The position numbers and the translations under genes were made by a program. The notes under the pieces were generated by a model that was not told the DNA's origin, searched no databases, and saw only the letters and a program-made list of their open reading frames with translations. DNA of 64,000 nucleotides, from positions 930,001-994,000 of the forward strand of contig NZ_CP042453.1 in assembly GCF_007993735.1 (NCBI RefSeq), in the 5' to 3' direction. Of the stretch, positions 1 through 9,851 are shown in pieces. Each line of letters starts with the position of its first letter. Positions within the stretch are counted from its first letter, which is position 1. The DNA is from Arenimonas daejeonensis. GTDB lineage: Bacteria; Pseudomonadota; Gammaproteobacteria; Xanthomonadales; Xanthomonadaceae.

Positions 1-372
1 TTCGACGACGTGATGCTGGAGAAGCCGGGTGCCCATGCCCGCGGCTACGGACAGAGCAAGCTGGCGCAGGTGTCCATGACCGTCGAACTGGCGCCGGCCT
101 TCGCCCGGCAGGGCATCACCATGATTTCCCTGCACCCGGCGACCATGATGGACACCACCATGGTCCGCAGCCTCGGCATGGCGCCGCGGACCAGCGTGGA
201 CGAAGGCCGCGACCACGTGATGTCGCTGATCCGCTCGCCCACGCTCGAGCCCGGCGCTTTCTATCTGGACGGCAAGCCCGCCGAACCGATGGACCCCCAG
301 CCCAACGATGCCGGAGCGCGCGCGAAACTGGTCGCGCTGAGCGCCGAACTGACCGGTGTGCCCTTCCTGTAG
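1..372 (+). CDS. SDR family oxidoreductase, C-terminal part (truncated by window edge)
   Basis: The reading frame is open from the first base and stops at 370-372, so only the last ~123 residues are present. The segment YGQSKLA near the start matches the catalytic YxxxK of short-chain dehydrogenases/reductases, and the following substrate-loop region (LHPATMMDT) is typical of the family. The Rossmann nucleotide-binding half lies outside the window. The substrate cannot be told from this fragment. It is separated from recC by only 57 bases, but nothing indicates a functional link. Confidence 0.75.
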   Translation, partial: FDDVMLEKPGAHARGYGQSKLAQVSMTVELAPAFARQGITMISLHPATMMDTTMVRSLGMAPRTSVDEGRDHVMSLIRSPTLEPGAFYLDGKPAEPMDPQPNDAGARAKLVALSAELTGVPFL

Positions 373-429
373 CAGGCCTTGAGACAGGGCGCAGGCATCC
401 TGTCCCGGTCGATCAGCTAGGCTGTACGG

Positions 430-3400
430 ATGCCCGGGGACTGGAAACAACGCGCCAGCGAGGGAATCACGGTGTTCCGGGCCAGCCGGCTCGAGGCGCT
501 GCTCGAACCGCTGGACCATCTTCTCGCCACCCAGGCGCCGGCCTCGCCGTTGGCGCCCCAGACGGTGGTGGCCGCGCACCCGGGCATGCGCCAGTGGCTG
601 GCCGGCGCGCTGGCGCGGCGGCGTGGGGCCGGCGGCATCGTCGCCAACCTCGACATCGTGTTGCCCACCACCTTCCTCGACAGCCTGGCCCGGCAGGTGC
701 AGGGCGGCGACGCGGTGTCACCGCGCGGCTGGCGGCGCGAATGGCTGCGCTGGCGCATCCATGAAGTGCTGGCCGCCCCACCCGATGTCGAACTGGCGGC
801 CTATCTCACCGGTCCCGATGCGGCGCTGAGGCGATTCCAACTGGCCGACCGGCTCGCGCGCATCTACATCCAGTACATGGCCTATCGGCCGGACTGGCTC
901 GAGGACTGGTCGTATTCGCGCAACACCTTCGAAGGATCGGGCTTCCATCCGGCGGTGTGGCGCCTGCTGCGGCAGGCGCTGCACGAACCGCACCGTGGCG
1001 AACGCCTGGCGGACCTGGGCGCGACGCTGCGTGGCGGCGGCGTGGATGTCGGCGCCACCGATCCGCTGCACGTGTTCGGCGTCAGCCATCTCGCGCCCGC
1101 CGAACTGGCCGTGCTGCAGGCGCTGGCCGTACATCGACCGGTGGTGTTCTACCTGCCCGATCCCTGTCGCGAATACTGGGCCGGCCTGCGCAGCGAACGC
1201 GCGCGCCTGCTCGAACTGGCGCGCGATCCGCACGGCGAGGACGCCAGCGCGTATTTCCTCGACCAAGGCCATCCGCTGCTGGCGGCCTGGGGGCGGCTGG
1301 GCCAGCACTTCATGCTGTCGATGCAGCAGCTCGAGGCCGCGCTCGACATCCGCCATTTCCGCGATGAGCGCGAGGCCGACAAGACGCCCGACTCGCTGCT
1401 CGAACGCACGCAGGAAAGCCTGCGCCGCCTCGATCCCGCGCTGATGGCCACGGATCCGCGTGATCGGGATTCACGCCTGCACGACCGCTCGCTGCGCGTG
1501 CACGCCGCCCATTCGCGCCTGCGCGAACTCGAAGCCCTGCGCGACGCGCTGCTGCGCGAACGCGCCGAACGCCCCGACCTCGAGCCGTCCGACATCGTCG
1601 TGATGGCGCCCGACATCGGCGCCTACCTGCCGCTGCTGCCGGTGGTGTTCGGCGAAGCCGGCCGCGCCGAAGGCCCGCTGCCCTACCACCTGGCCGACGT
1701 GCCGATGGCGCGTGCGCAGCCGCTGTTCACGGCATTCCGGCAACTGCTGTCGCTGCCGAGCACGCGACTGACCGCGCCCGAGCTGGTCGATTTCCTCGGG
1801 CAGCCCGTCGTGATGCGCCGCCTCGGCCTCGACGACAGCGCGCTCGACACGCTGGTGCAGTGGTTGGCGGACGCGCGTGCAGCCTGGGGCCTGGACCCGG
1901 CCTTCCGCGCCGCGATGGGCGTGCCGGCGACCGAGGAACACACGCTGTCCTGGGCGATGGACCGGCTGGTTGCCGGTTTCATCCACGGCAGCGAAGCCAT
2001 GGACGCCGTGCTGCACCTGCCGGACGACACCGCGATGGTGCCCGTGCCCGGTGTCACCGGCGGCGCCACGCCGGCGCTGGGTGCGCTCGATCATCTGCTG
2101 CAGCAGATCGCGGGGCTGCGCAGTGATGCCGTGGCCGAACGACCGGCCACCGAGTGGGCGCGGCGGCTGGAGGAGCGGCTCGATGCGCTGTTCCTGCCCG
2201 ATCTTTCCGATGCCGCCGCGATCGAAGCGATGGACCAGCTGCGTGCGCTGTTGCGCGCGCTGGCCAGCGAACCCGGCGACCTCGGCCTCGATCCGCTGTT
2301 GAGCTGGCCGGTGGTGAAGCAGTGGCTGGAAGAACGCCTGTCGGCCGTGCCCGAACGCCAGCGTTTCCTGGCCGGCGGCATCACCGTCTGCGGCATGGTG
2401 CCGCAGCGTGCGATCCCCTTCCGCGTGGTCGCGGTGCTGGGCCTGAACGAAGGCGAATACCCGCGCAACGATGTCGATGCCGGCCTCGATCCGATCGGCC
2501 GGCCGGGCCTGCGCCGGCTCGGCGATCGCGACGTGCGCAGCGACGACCGCTACCTGTTCCTGGAAACGCTGATGTCGGCGCGCGACGCGCTGCACCTGAG
2601 TTATGTCGCCTTCGACGCCGTCAGTGGCAGCGCGCGGAATCCCGCCGCGCCGCTGGCCGAACTGATGGCGGCGCTGCCGGCGGGCGACCGCATCGGCGAC
2701 GAAACCGTCGCGCCGGCCTGGCGCGTCGAACATCCGCTGCAGCCCTTCGACGGGCGTTATTTCGACGGCCAGGATCCGCGCCTGTTCTCATACCGCGGCG
2801 AATTCGCGGCGATGACGCGGGGCGCGGCGGAACCGCGCCGGCTGCTGTCGCCGGATCCGCCGCCGGCCGACGACGCGGTGCGCGAGCTGTCGGTGTCAGG
2901 GCTGCGCCGCTATTTCCGGGATCCCGCGCGGGTGCTGCTGGCCGAACGCCTGCAGGTCCGGCTGGACGCGCTGGACGAATCCGGCCTGGCCGAAGACGAA
3001 CCGCTGGAGCCCCGGCTCGATCGCCTCGATTCGCCGGCGCGCGCCCTGTGCCTGCAGGCCCTGCGCGATCCCTCGACGCCGCTGCCTGCGAAGGCGCCGG
3101 AAGCCATGCGCCTGGCCGGCCTGCTGCCTGCGGCGGGCCTGGGTGACGCCGCCTGGGCGCGCGAGCTCGAGGCCGTGCAGGCACTGGTCGACACCGCACG
3201 TGCTCGTGCGGACATCGCGCCACTGCTCGCGGCCGGATTGCCGGCAGCGACGCCACCACTGCGCCGTGATCCCGGGCGTTTCCGCATCACCGGCGAACTG
3301 AAGAACGCCTGCGACAGTGGCGATGCGCTCTGGGTGCTCGACGTGTTCCCGAACCGTGACAAGGAAAACGACCTCGGCCTTCAGGAGCGGCTGCCGCTGT

Positions 3401-3839
3401 TCCTGGCCTGGGCACTGCTGCGCCTGGCGCCGGAGAATGCGGGCCGCGCGGTCCGTCTGGTTGCGCTGGTGAAAAAGCCGGCAGCCCCTGGCAGGACGGC
3501 ATCGCTGCCTGGGATCGCGATTTCATCGCCGCCTCCACGAAAGGGCAGGCGCACATGCGCGAAGACCTTGAAGAACGCGTGCTCGACCTGCTGTCGCTGT
3601 GGGCGCAACCGGTCACGCATCCGGCCTGGTACTTCCCACGCGCGTCGAGCGTGCTGGCCGCCGGAAAGGACGATGCCGAAGGCGCCTGGCAGGTCGAACG
3701 CGGCTATTCGCCCGGATACGCGCGCCTGCTCGGCCGCGGCCTGGATTTCGAGGAAGGCACGGAGGATCACGAGGCCCTGCGCAAACAGGCGGGGCAGCTG
3801 GCGGAGCGGATGCGCATCGGCCCGGAGGATGCGGCATGA
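430..3839 (+). CDS. recC: Exodeoxyribonuclease V subunit gamma (RecC), with one apparent frameshift
   Basis: RecC is the Chi-recognising scaffold of the RecBCD helicase-nuclease, which processes double-strand breaks. The product begins MPGDWKQRAS and has the RecC-type N-terminal pattern (VFRASRLEALLEPL, then AHPGMRQWL). It is about 1136 residues, close to the usual ~1120. The frame breaks at the A-run 3472-3476. Adding one A restores a RecC-like C-terminus (PWQDGIAAWDRDF) that runs to a stop at 3837-3839. That stop overlaps the recB start as ATGA, so recC-recB-recD are translationally coupled. The indel is probably a sequencing error. G AAA AAG resembles a slippery site, but programmed frameshifting is not known for recC. 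Confidence 0.9.
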
Positions 3840-6800
3840 ACACGCCCGTCCAGGTCGAACACTGGAACAAACTGCCCCTGGGCCCGGGCGGCCGCGCACT
3901 CGTCGAAGCCAGCGCCGGCACCGGCAAGACCTGGACCATCGCGGTGTTGTACCTGCGCCTGCTGCTCGAGCAGCCGCTCGCGGTCGAGCAGGTCGTCGTC
4001 ACCACCTTCACCGATGCCGCCGCGCAGGAGCTGCGCGAACGCCTGCGCGGTCGGCTGCGCGCCGCGCTGGCACTGGCGGATGCCCCGCCGGCGCCGGATG
4101 GCCTTCCCGCTGACGAAGCCTGGTTGTGCGCGCGCTGGAACGACGACGCCCGCCAGCGCGAAGACCGCCGCCGCCTGCGCCTGGCGCTGGCCGATTTCGA
4201 CCGCGCGCCGGTGGGCACGCTGCACGGCCTGTGCCAGCGCATCCTGGCCGAACATCCGTTCGAAAGCGGCAGCCGTTTCGAACCCGGCGACCCGACCTCG
4301 GGCCAGGCGCTGGCCGAAGAGCTGGCGCGTGATGCCTGGCGCGTGCTGCACCAGGGCGATGGTGAGGCGGCACGGGGCATCGCGCTCGAGGACCTGAAGC
4401 TCTCGACCTTCAGCAGACAGCTCAGGCAGTTGATGGCGCCGGGCGTGCGCATCGACGCGGCCGGCGAAGACCTGCCCACCGTGCTCGCCGCGTTGCCGGA
4501 AGACCTGGTATCGGGCCTGCACGATGTGATCGATCGCATGGCCTGGTTCACGCGCGTCAACAGCGCACTGCGCACCGGGCTGACGACGCTGGCGGCCTGT
4601 TTCGCTGGCGAAGGCGGCTGGCCGAAGGAGGACCACCTCGAGCTGATCCGTGGCCAGGTGCTGGAAAAACACATCCGCCCCGAACACCAGGCCGCCTTCC
4701 TGGCGCATCCGGCGATCGCGGTCTTGTTCGCGCAATGGCCCCGTATCGAGGCGACGCGCTTCGTGCCGCTGCAGCGCTTCTGGCACGCCCAGGTCGAACA
4801 GGCGCAACGCTGGCGCGATGAACGCCTCGCCGCGCGTGGCCAGGTGACCTTCGACGAGATGATCCGGCGCGCGCACGCGGCCATCGCATCGAATCCCGCG
4901 CTGGCCGACGCGCTGTTCCGCGACTGGCCGGTGGCGCTGGTGGACGAGTTCCAGGACACCGACGCGCAGCAGTACGGCATCCTCGACCGTCTTTATCGTG
5001 ATGCCGAAGGCCAGCAGCGTGGCCGCCTGGTGATGATCGGCGACCCCAAGCAGGCGATCTACGGTTTCCGCGGCGGCGACATCCACGCCTACCGCCGCGC
5101 CCGTCATGATGCCGGCCACGTGCTGGTGCTGGGCACCAACCACCGCAGCTCGCGCGGCTACGTGCAGGCGGTGAACCAGTGGTACGCCGCCGGTGGCCAG
5201 ACCCTGGGCCGCAGCGGTGCCGACGATGTGAACTACTGCCCCGTCGAAGCCAGCGGCCGCCGCGACGCCACGCCGTACACGATCAGCGGCCGCGCGCTTG
5301 AACGCCCGCTGCAGATCCACTTCCACGCCGACGACCCCGGCCGCCAGGGTGAGCGCCGCCGACTCGCGCTCGACGCCTGCGCCAACCAGATCGCGGCGAT
5401 GCTGGCCTCGGGTCAGCACGCGATCGGCGGCCGCGCACTGGAGCCCGGCGACCTGGCGGTGCTGCTGCCGACGAATCGCGACATCGCCAGCCTGCGCGCC
5501 CGCCTGCAGGCACGCGGCGTGCCCTGCGTCGGCGGCGCGCGCGACAGCGTATTCGCCGGCGATTGGGCCTTCGAGCTGCAGCTCGTACTGAGCGCGGTGC
5601 TGGCCGAAGAGGACGAATCCGCCCTGCGCGCCGCGCTGCTGACGCGGCTCTGGGGTTTCGACCTGGCCACGCTGGCGTCGCTGGATGCCGGTTCGCCGCT
5701 GTGGACCGCGGTTTCCGACCGCCTGCAGCGCCTGCGCCAGGCCTGGCGCAGCAAGGGCGTGCTGGCCCTGGTGCAGCAGCTGGCGAGTGATGCCGCGCCG
5801 CGCCTGCTGGCCACGCCCGGTGGCGAACGTGATCTCACCGACCTGCGCCATCTCGGCGAGTTGCTGCAGCTGCGCAGTGAACAGGGCGGCGGCACGCGCG
5901 AACTGCTGGCCTGGCTGGGCGAACAGCGCCGCGGCGACGGCGACGAAGACAGCGGCGACGAACGCCAGCCGCGCATCGAATCCGACGCCCGCCGGGTGCA
6001 GCTGATGAGCCTGCACAAGAGCAAGGGCCTGGAATTCCCGGTCGTGTTCCTGCCGCTGATGTGGGCGCACGAAGGCCAGTCGCTGCAGGCGCCGTACCTG
6101 GTGCCGCTGCCGCAGGGCGGCCGCCGCGCCGCCTTCGACGACGCCGCGAAGACAAGCGCGCGCTGGGAGGGCCAGGACGAACGTTTCCGCACGCTGTACG
6201 TCGCACTGACCCGCGCCATCCATGCCTGCCATGTGTACGCATTGCCGCCGGAGCGCCCGCAGGCCGCGAACAGCCAGAAGTCCAAGGCCGATCCGGAACG
6301 CGCGCCACTGGATGCGATGCTGACGCGTGTGATCGAGGCCGACCGGCAGGACACGCTGCCGCAGGTCGGCTGGAACGACGAAGGCTGGCCGCTGGTGGAT
6401 GCCGTGCTGCCGGATGCGCCGGAACCGCCGCTGGCGCGTGTCGCGCTTGTCGAGCCTGCCGCCACCCCGCTGCGCCAGCGCCTGAGTTTCTCGACTCTGA
6501 TCAGCGGCTTGCGCCTGGCGCCGACCGAAGAAGCCCCGGCCGACGACGAACCGCTGGCACTCGACGAGCCGGCGCCGGAGCCCGTGGACGAAGCCCCGCA
6601 TCCGGAGCTGCTGGCGCTGGCCAACGTGCGTGGCACCGCCTTCGGCAACGCGTTGCACGCCGCCTTCGAGAACCGCCGCCAGGACCGGCCGCTGGTCGAC
6701 CAGCACGGCCTGCTGCGGGACCAGCTGCGTGGATTCGGTGTGCGTGCACACGACGCGAAACCCGAAGCCGTCGTCGCGCCGCTGGCCCGGCGCATGGACG

Positions 6801-7342
6801 GCGCACTCGCCGCAGAGCTGCTGCCTGGCCTGCGCCTGGGTGAGGTGCCGGCGGCGAATCAGCGCGCCGAAATGGCCTTCCACTTCGCGCTCGACGCCGC
6901 ACGCCTGTCGCAGCTGCGCGCCGCCGCCGCGGAACACGGCGACGCCGGCCTGGTGCCGCCGCTTGCCGCCGAACGCCTGCGCGGCCTGATGACCGGCAAG
7001 ATCGACCTGGTGTTCGAACACGGCGGCGTCTTCCACGTGCTCGACTACAAGGGCAATTGGCTGGGCGAACACCTTTCGGACTACAGCGGCGGGGCGCTGC
7101 GCGCCGCGATGGACCACAGCCATTACCGCCTGCAGGCGCTGCTCTACACCGTGGCGCTGCATCGTTTCCTGCGCCAGCGGCTGCCGGATTACGCGCCGGC
7201 GCGACATCTCGGTGCGTACATCTACCTGTTCGTCCGTGCCGCGGGCCTGGCGCCCGGTGCCGGCGTTTTCGTGGAGCGTTTCAGCGACGGATTGATCCAC
7301 GCCGTCGATGCGGTGCTGGCCGAAGCGGAGGTGCCGGCATGA
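3836..7342 (+). CDS. recB: Exodeoxyribonuclease V subunit beta (RecB)
   Basis: RecB is the 3'-5' SF1 helicase and the nuclease subunit of RecBCD. The start at 3836 is fixed by overlap with the recC stop and gives MNTPVQVEHW. Walker A is EASAGTGKTWTIA near residue 25; Walker B is LVDEFQDTD, followed by the GDPKQAIYGFRGGD helicase motif. Later motifs include MSLHKSKGLEFPVVFLP and LYVALTRA. The C-terminal nuclease domain carries GKIDLVFEHGG and VLDYKGNWLG, the D-DxK metal-binding signature of RecB. At 1168 residues it matches the family (~1180) and is intact. Confidence 0.96.
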   Translation: MNTPVQVEHWNKLPLGPGGRALVEASAGTGKTWTIAVLYLRLLLEQPLAVEQVVVTTFTDAAAQELRERLRGRLRAALALADAPPAPDGLPADEAWLCARWNDDARQREDRRRLRLALADFDRAPVGTLHGLCQRILAEHPFESGSRFEPGDPTSGQALAEELARDAWRVLHQGDGEAARGIALEDLKLSTFSRQLRQLMAPGVRIDAAGEDLPTVLAALPEDLVSGLHDVIDRMAWFTRVNSALRTGLTTLAACFAGEGGWPKEDHLELIRGQVLEKHIRPEHQAAFLAHPAIAVLFAQWPRIEATRFVPLQRFWHAQVEQAQRWRDERLAARGQVTFDEMIRRAHAAIASNPALADALFRDWPVALVDEFQDTDAQQYGILDRLYRDAEGQQRGRLVMIGDPKQAIYGFRGGDIHAYRRARHDAGHVLVLGTNHRSSRGYVQAVNQWYAAGGQTLGRSGADDVNYCPVEASGRRDATPYTISGRALERPLQIHFHADDPGRQGERRRLALDACANQIAAMLASGQHAIGGRALEPGDLAVLLPTNRDIASLRARLQARGVPCVGGARDSVFAGDWAFELQLVLSAVLAEEDESALRAALLTRLWGFDLATLASLDAGSPLWTAVSDRLQRLRQAWRSKGVLALVQQLASDAAPRLLATPGGERDLTDLRHLGELLQLRSEQGGGTRELLAWLGEQRRGDGDEDSGDERQPRIESDARRVQLMSLHKSKGLEFPVVFLPLMWAHEGQSLQAPYLVPLPQGGRRAAFDDAAKTSARWEGQDERFRTLYVALTRAIHACHVYALPPERPQAANSQKSKADPERAPLDAMLTRVIEADRQDTLPQVGWNDEGWPLVDAVLPDAPEPPLARVALVEPAATPLRQRLSFSTLISGLRLAPTEEAPADDEPLALDEPAPEPVDEAPHPELLALANVRGTAFGNALHAAFENRRQDRPLVDQHGLLRDQLRGFGVRAHDAKPEAVVAPLARRMDGALAAELLPGLRLGEVPAANQRAEMAFHFALDAARLSQLRAAAAEHGDAGLVPPLAAERLRGLMTGKIDLVFEHGGVFHVLDYKGNWLGEHLSDYSGGALRAAMDHSHYRLQALLYTVALHRFLRQRLPDYAPARHLGAYIYLFVRAAGLAPGAGVFVERFSDGLIHAVDAVLAEAEVPA

Positions 7343-9072
7343 GCCATCTGCGCTACGACGCCCGGCCGCCGACCGCCGACACCGACGGCCCGCTGCGCGA
7401 ACGTGCACTGGCCCGTGCGCTGGCGCGCTGGGTGCTGGGCCACGGCGGTTCCGCGCGCCTGGCGGAACTGGCCGGCCGCGCCGCAGTCGCCGAGCTGGCC
7501 GGCGACACTGCGCTGGCGCCATTGGCGGACGATGCCTGCGACGCACTGCGGACCGAAGCGCTGGTCGGCGACGGCGGAACGCAGACGCCCTTCGTGCTCG
7601 ACGAGGCCGGCCGTTTCTACCTATGGCGGAACTTCCTGCACGAAGGCGAAGTCGCCACGCTGATCCGCACGCGGCGTGACGCTGCCACGCGCTCGACCAC
7701 CGATGAGGCCACGGTGGACACCCTGTTCCCCGGTGGCGACCCGGCACTCGACGGCGCCCAGCGCCAGGCCGTGCGTTCGGTCGGCGGGCGCAGGCTGTTC
7801 GTGCTCACTGGTGGCCCCGGCACGGGCAAGACCACCACCGTATTGCGCATGCTGCTGCGCCTGCAGCGCGACGGCGCGGGCGGGCAGGGCATCGCGGTGG
7901 CCGCGCCCACCGGCAAGGCCGCGCAACGCCTGGTGCAGTCGCTGCGCAGCGAATCGGCGCGCCTGCGCGGGCACCTGCCGGCCGAATGGCAGGCCGGTCT
8001 CGATGCGCTGCCCACCGCCGACGCGCTCACCGTGCATCGCCTGCTGGGTTATTCGCCGACGCGCAACGCCTACACGCGCGGGCCGGAGTCGCCGATCGAG
8101 GCCGGCATCGTCGTGGTCGACGAAGCCTCGATGCTCGACCTGGCGCAACTGCGTGCGCTGCTGCGCGCATTGCCGCTGGAAGCCGTGCTGGTACTGGTGG
8201 GCGATGCCGACCAGCTCAACCCGGTCGGCGCCGGTTCGGTGCTGATGGACCTGGTGGCGGTGCTGGAAGCACAGGACGCGCCCGAACTCGTGCGCCTGCG
8301 CCACAGCTTCCGCGCTGACACCCGCCTGGTGCCGGTGAATGAAGCCGTGCGTGCCGGCGATGGCGCCGCGCTGGCCGCCGCGCTGGTCGGTGCGGGCGAC
8401 AGTGCCACACTGCACACCGTCGAAACGCCGGCCGCACTTGCACGCGAAGCGCGCCGCTGGGCTGATGCGCTGGCAGACGCGGGCCCGCCCGGGCCCGTCG
8501 TCGCCGGTGCGGCAGAAAGCGAGACCGTCACGCCGGTTCTGCGCGCGCTCGCCACGCGACAGCTGCTCTGTGCGCTGCGCGACGGTCCCTTCGGCGCGGA
8601 TGCGATGAATGCCGCGATCGAACGCCAGCTTCGCCAGCGCTGGCACGTGCCCGCGGATCAAACCTGGTATCCGGGCCGCGTGGTGATGATCACCCGCAAC
8701 GACTACGGCGCCCATCTGTTCAACGGCGACCTCGGCCTGTGCCTGCGCGACGCGGAGGGCACGCTGCACGTGTGGTTCGTGGCCGCCGACGGAAGCGGCG
8801 CGCGCGCCTTCGCGCCCGGCGCCCTGCCGGCGCACGAACCGGCCTGGGCCATCACCATCCACAAGAGCCAGGGCAGCGAATACGGCCACGCCGCCGTGCT
8901 GCTGCCACCCGATCCCGAACACCGCATCCTGTCGCGGCAGCTGCTGTACACCGCGTTGTCGCGCGCCAAACAGCGCATCGAAGTCTGGGCGCCGCGGGCC
9001 AGCGTCGACGCGGCGCTGGCGCGGGCGGTGCGACGCGCTGGTGGACTGGCCGCGCGGCTTTCGGGAGACTGA
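7339..9072 (+). CDS. recD: Exodeoxyribonuclease V subunit alpha (RecD)
   Basis: RecD is the 5'-3' SF1 helicase of RecBCD. Its ATG overlaps the recB TGA (ATGA). It has 577 residues, slightly shorter than the E. coli protein. Walker A is LTGGPGTGKTTT near residue 155, Walker B is VVVDEASMLD, and GDADQLNPVGAGSVL and the C-terminal AITIHKSQGSEY and LLYTALSRAK are the later SF1B motifs. It is intact and completes the recCBD order, which suggests a single transcript for recombinational repair. Confidence 0.96.
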   Translation: MSHLRYDARPPTADTDGPLRERALARALARWVLGHGGSARLAELAGRAAVAELAGDTALAPLADDACDALRTEALVGDGGTQTPFVLDEAGRFYLWRNFLHEGEVATLIRTRRDAATRSTTDEATVDTLFPGGDPALDGAQRQAVRSVGGRRLFVLTGGPGTGKTTTVLRMLLRLQRDGAGGQGIAVAAPTGKAAQRLVQSLRSESARLRGHLPAEWQAGLDALPTADALTVHRLLGYSPTRNAYTRGPESPIEAGIVVVDEASMLDLAQLRALLRALPLEAVLVLVGDADQLNPVGAGSVLMDLVAVLEAQDAPELVRLRHSFRADTRLVPVNEAVRAGDGAALAAALVGAGDSATLHTVETPAALAREARRWADALADAGPPGPVVAGAAESETVTPVLRALATRQLLCALRDGPFGADAMNAAIERQLRQRWHVPADQTWYPGRVVMITRNDYGAHLFNGDLGLCLRDAEGTLHVWFVAADGSGARAFAPGALPAHEPAWAITIHKSQGSEYGHAAVLLPPDPEHRILSRQLLYTALSRAKQRIEVWAPRASVDAALARAVRRAGGLAARLSGD

Positions 9073-9097
9073 CCCTGTCGTGTCGTCGGAGGTTCAC

Positions 9098-9724
9098 ATG
9101 ATCGAGATCATCGGCCGCCAGGGTTCGCACTACACGCGCATGGCGCGGCTGCTCGCGCACGAACTGGGCGTGCAGTACACGCTGCGCCCGATCTACGACC
9201 TGCTCAGCGAGGATCCGGCGGTGTTCGGCGGCAACCCCGCGTTGAAACTTCCGGCCCTGCGCCAGGACGAGACCGTGGTATGGGGCAGCCAGAACGTCTG
9301 CCGCGCGCTGGCGCGTTCGGTGCCCGGCGGCGAGTCACGGGTGTTCTGGGCGGAGGACGCGCGCACGCCGCTGCTGATGAACGCGCACGAGATCATGGCG
9401 CATACGATGGCCGTGCAGGTCGAGGTGGTATTCCACGAAGTCGTGTCCAAGCGCCCGGCCGACACGGCCTCGCGCAAGCGCCGCGCCAGTCTGGTGAACT
9501 GCCTGGTGTGGCTGGATGCGAACCTCGATGCCGTGCAGTCCGAACTGCCGGCGGCGCGCATCCGGATGTTCGAGCTCGGGCTGTTCGCGGTGCTGGAACA
9601 CTTCGCTTTCCGCAATCCGATGGGCCTGTCGGCGATGCCCCGCCTCACCGGGTTCATGGCGGCTTTCGGCCAGCGGGCCTCGGCCCAGGCGACGCCGTAT
9701 CGCGTGGACACGCCGCCGGCCTAG
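9098..9724 (+). CDS. Glutathione S-transferase N-terminal-domain protein
   Basis: A 208-residue cytosolic protein starting MIEIIGRQGSHYTRMARLLAHELGV, which looks like the beta-alpha-beta start of a GST/thioredoxin fold. The region NPALKLPALRQDETVVWGSQNVCRAL matches the cis-Pro loop and the following glutathione-contact segment (usually E/S-S, here GSQ). The C-terminal half is helical. Start 9098 is supported by GGAGG at 9088-9092. The substrate is unknown. It lies 25 bases after recD and may be transcribed with it, with no obvious functional relation. Confidence 0.65.
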   Translation: MIEIIGRQGSHYTRMARLLAHELGVQYTLRPIYDLLSEDPAVFGGNPALKLPALRQDETVVWGSQNVCRALARSVPGGESRVFWAEDARTPLLMNAHEIMAHTMAVQVEVVFHEVVSKRPADTASRKRRASLVNCLVWLDANLDAVQSELPAARIRMFELGLFAVLEHFAFRNPMGLSAMPRLTGFMAAFGQRASAQATPYRVDTPPA

Positions 9725-9851
9725 GGGGCAGGGCGGCCAGATCCCGGGGCAGAACCGGCCTGGGCGCTGGCAAACCGGCAAAAAACTCGGGAAAAGATGA
9801 CGCCCTCGGGCCCGGTCCCGGATAATGGCGGCCCCTGAAACAAGGCCAGCC

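Noticed and set aside
3471..3477. Programmed -1 frameshift in recC at G AAA AAG
   Set aside because: The heptamer lacks the A needed for full tandem slippage, recC is not known to use frameshifting, and the window has many similar homopolymer indels.
3767..7747. Very long minus-strand frame opposite recB
   Set aside because: A shadow of high-GC coding sequence: Arg/Gln/His-rich composition, no motifs, fully antisense to an intact recB.
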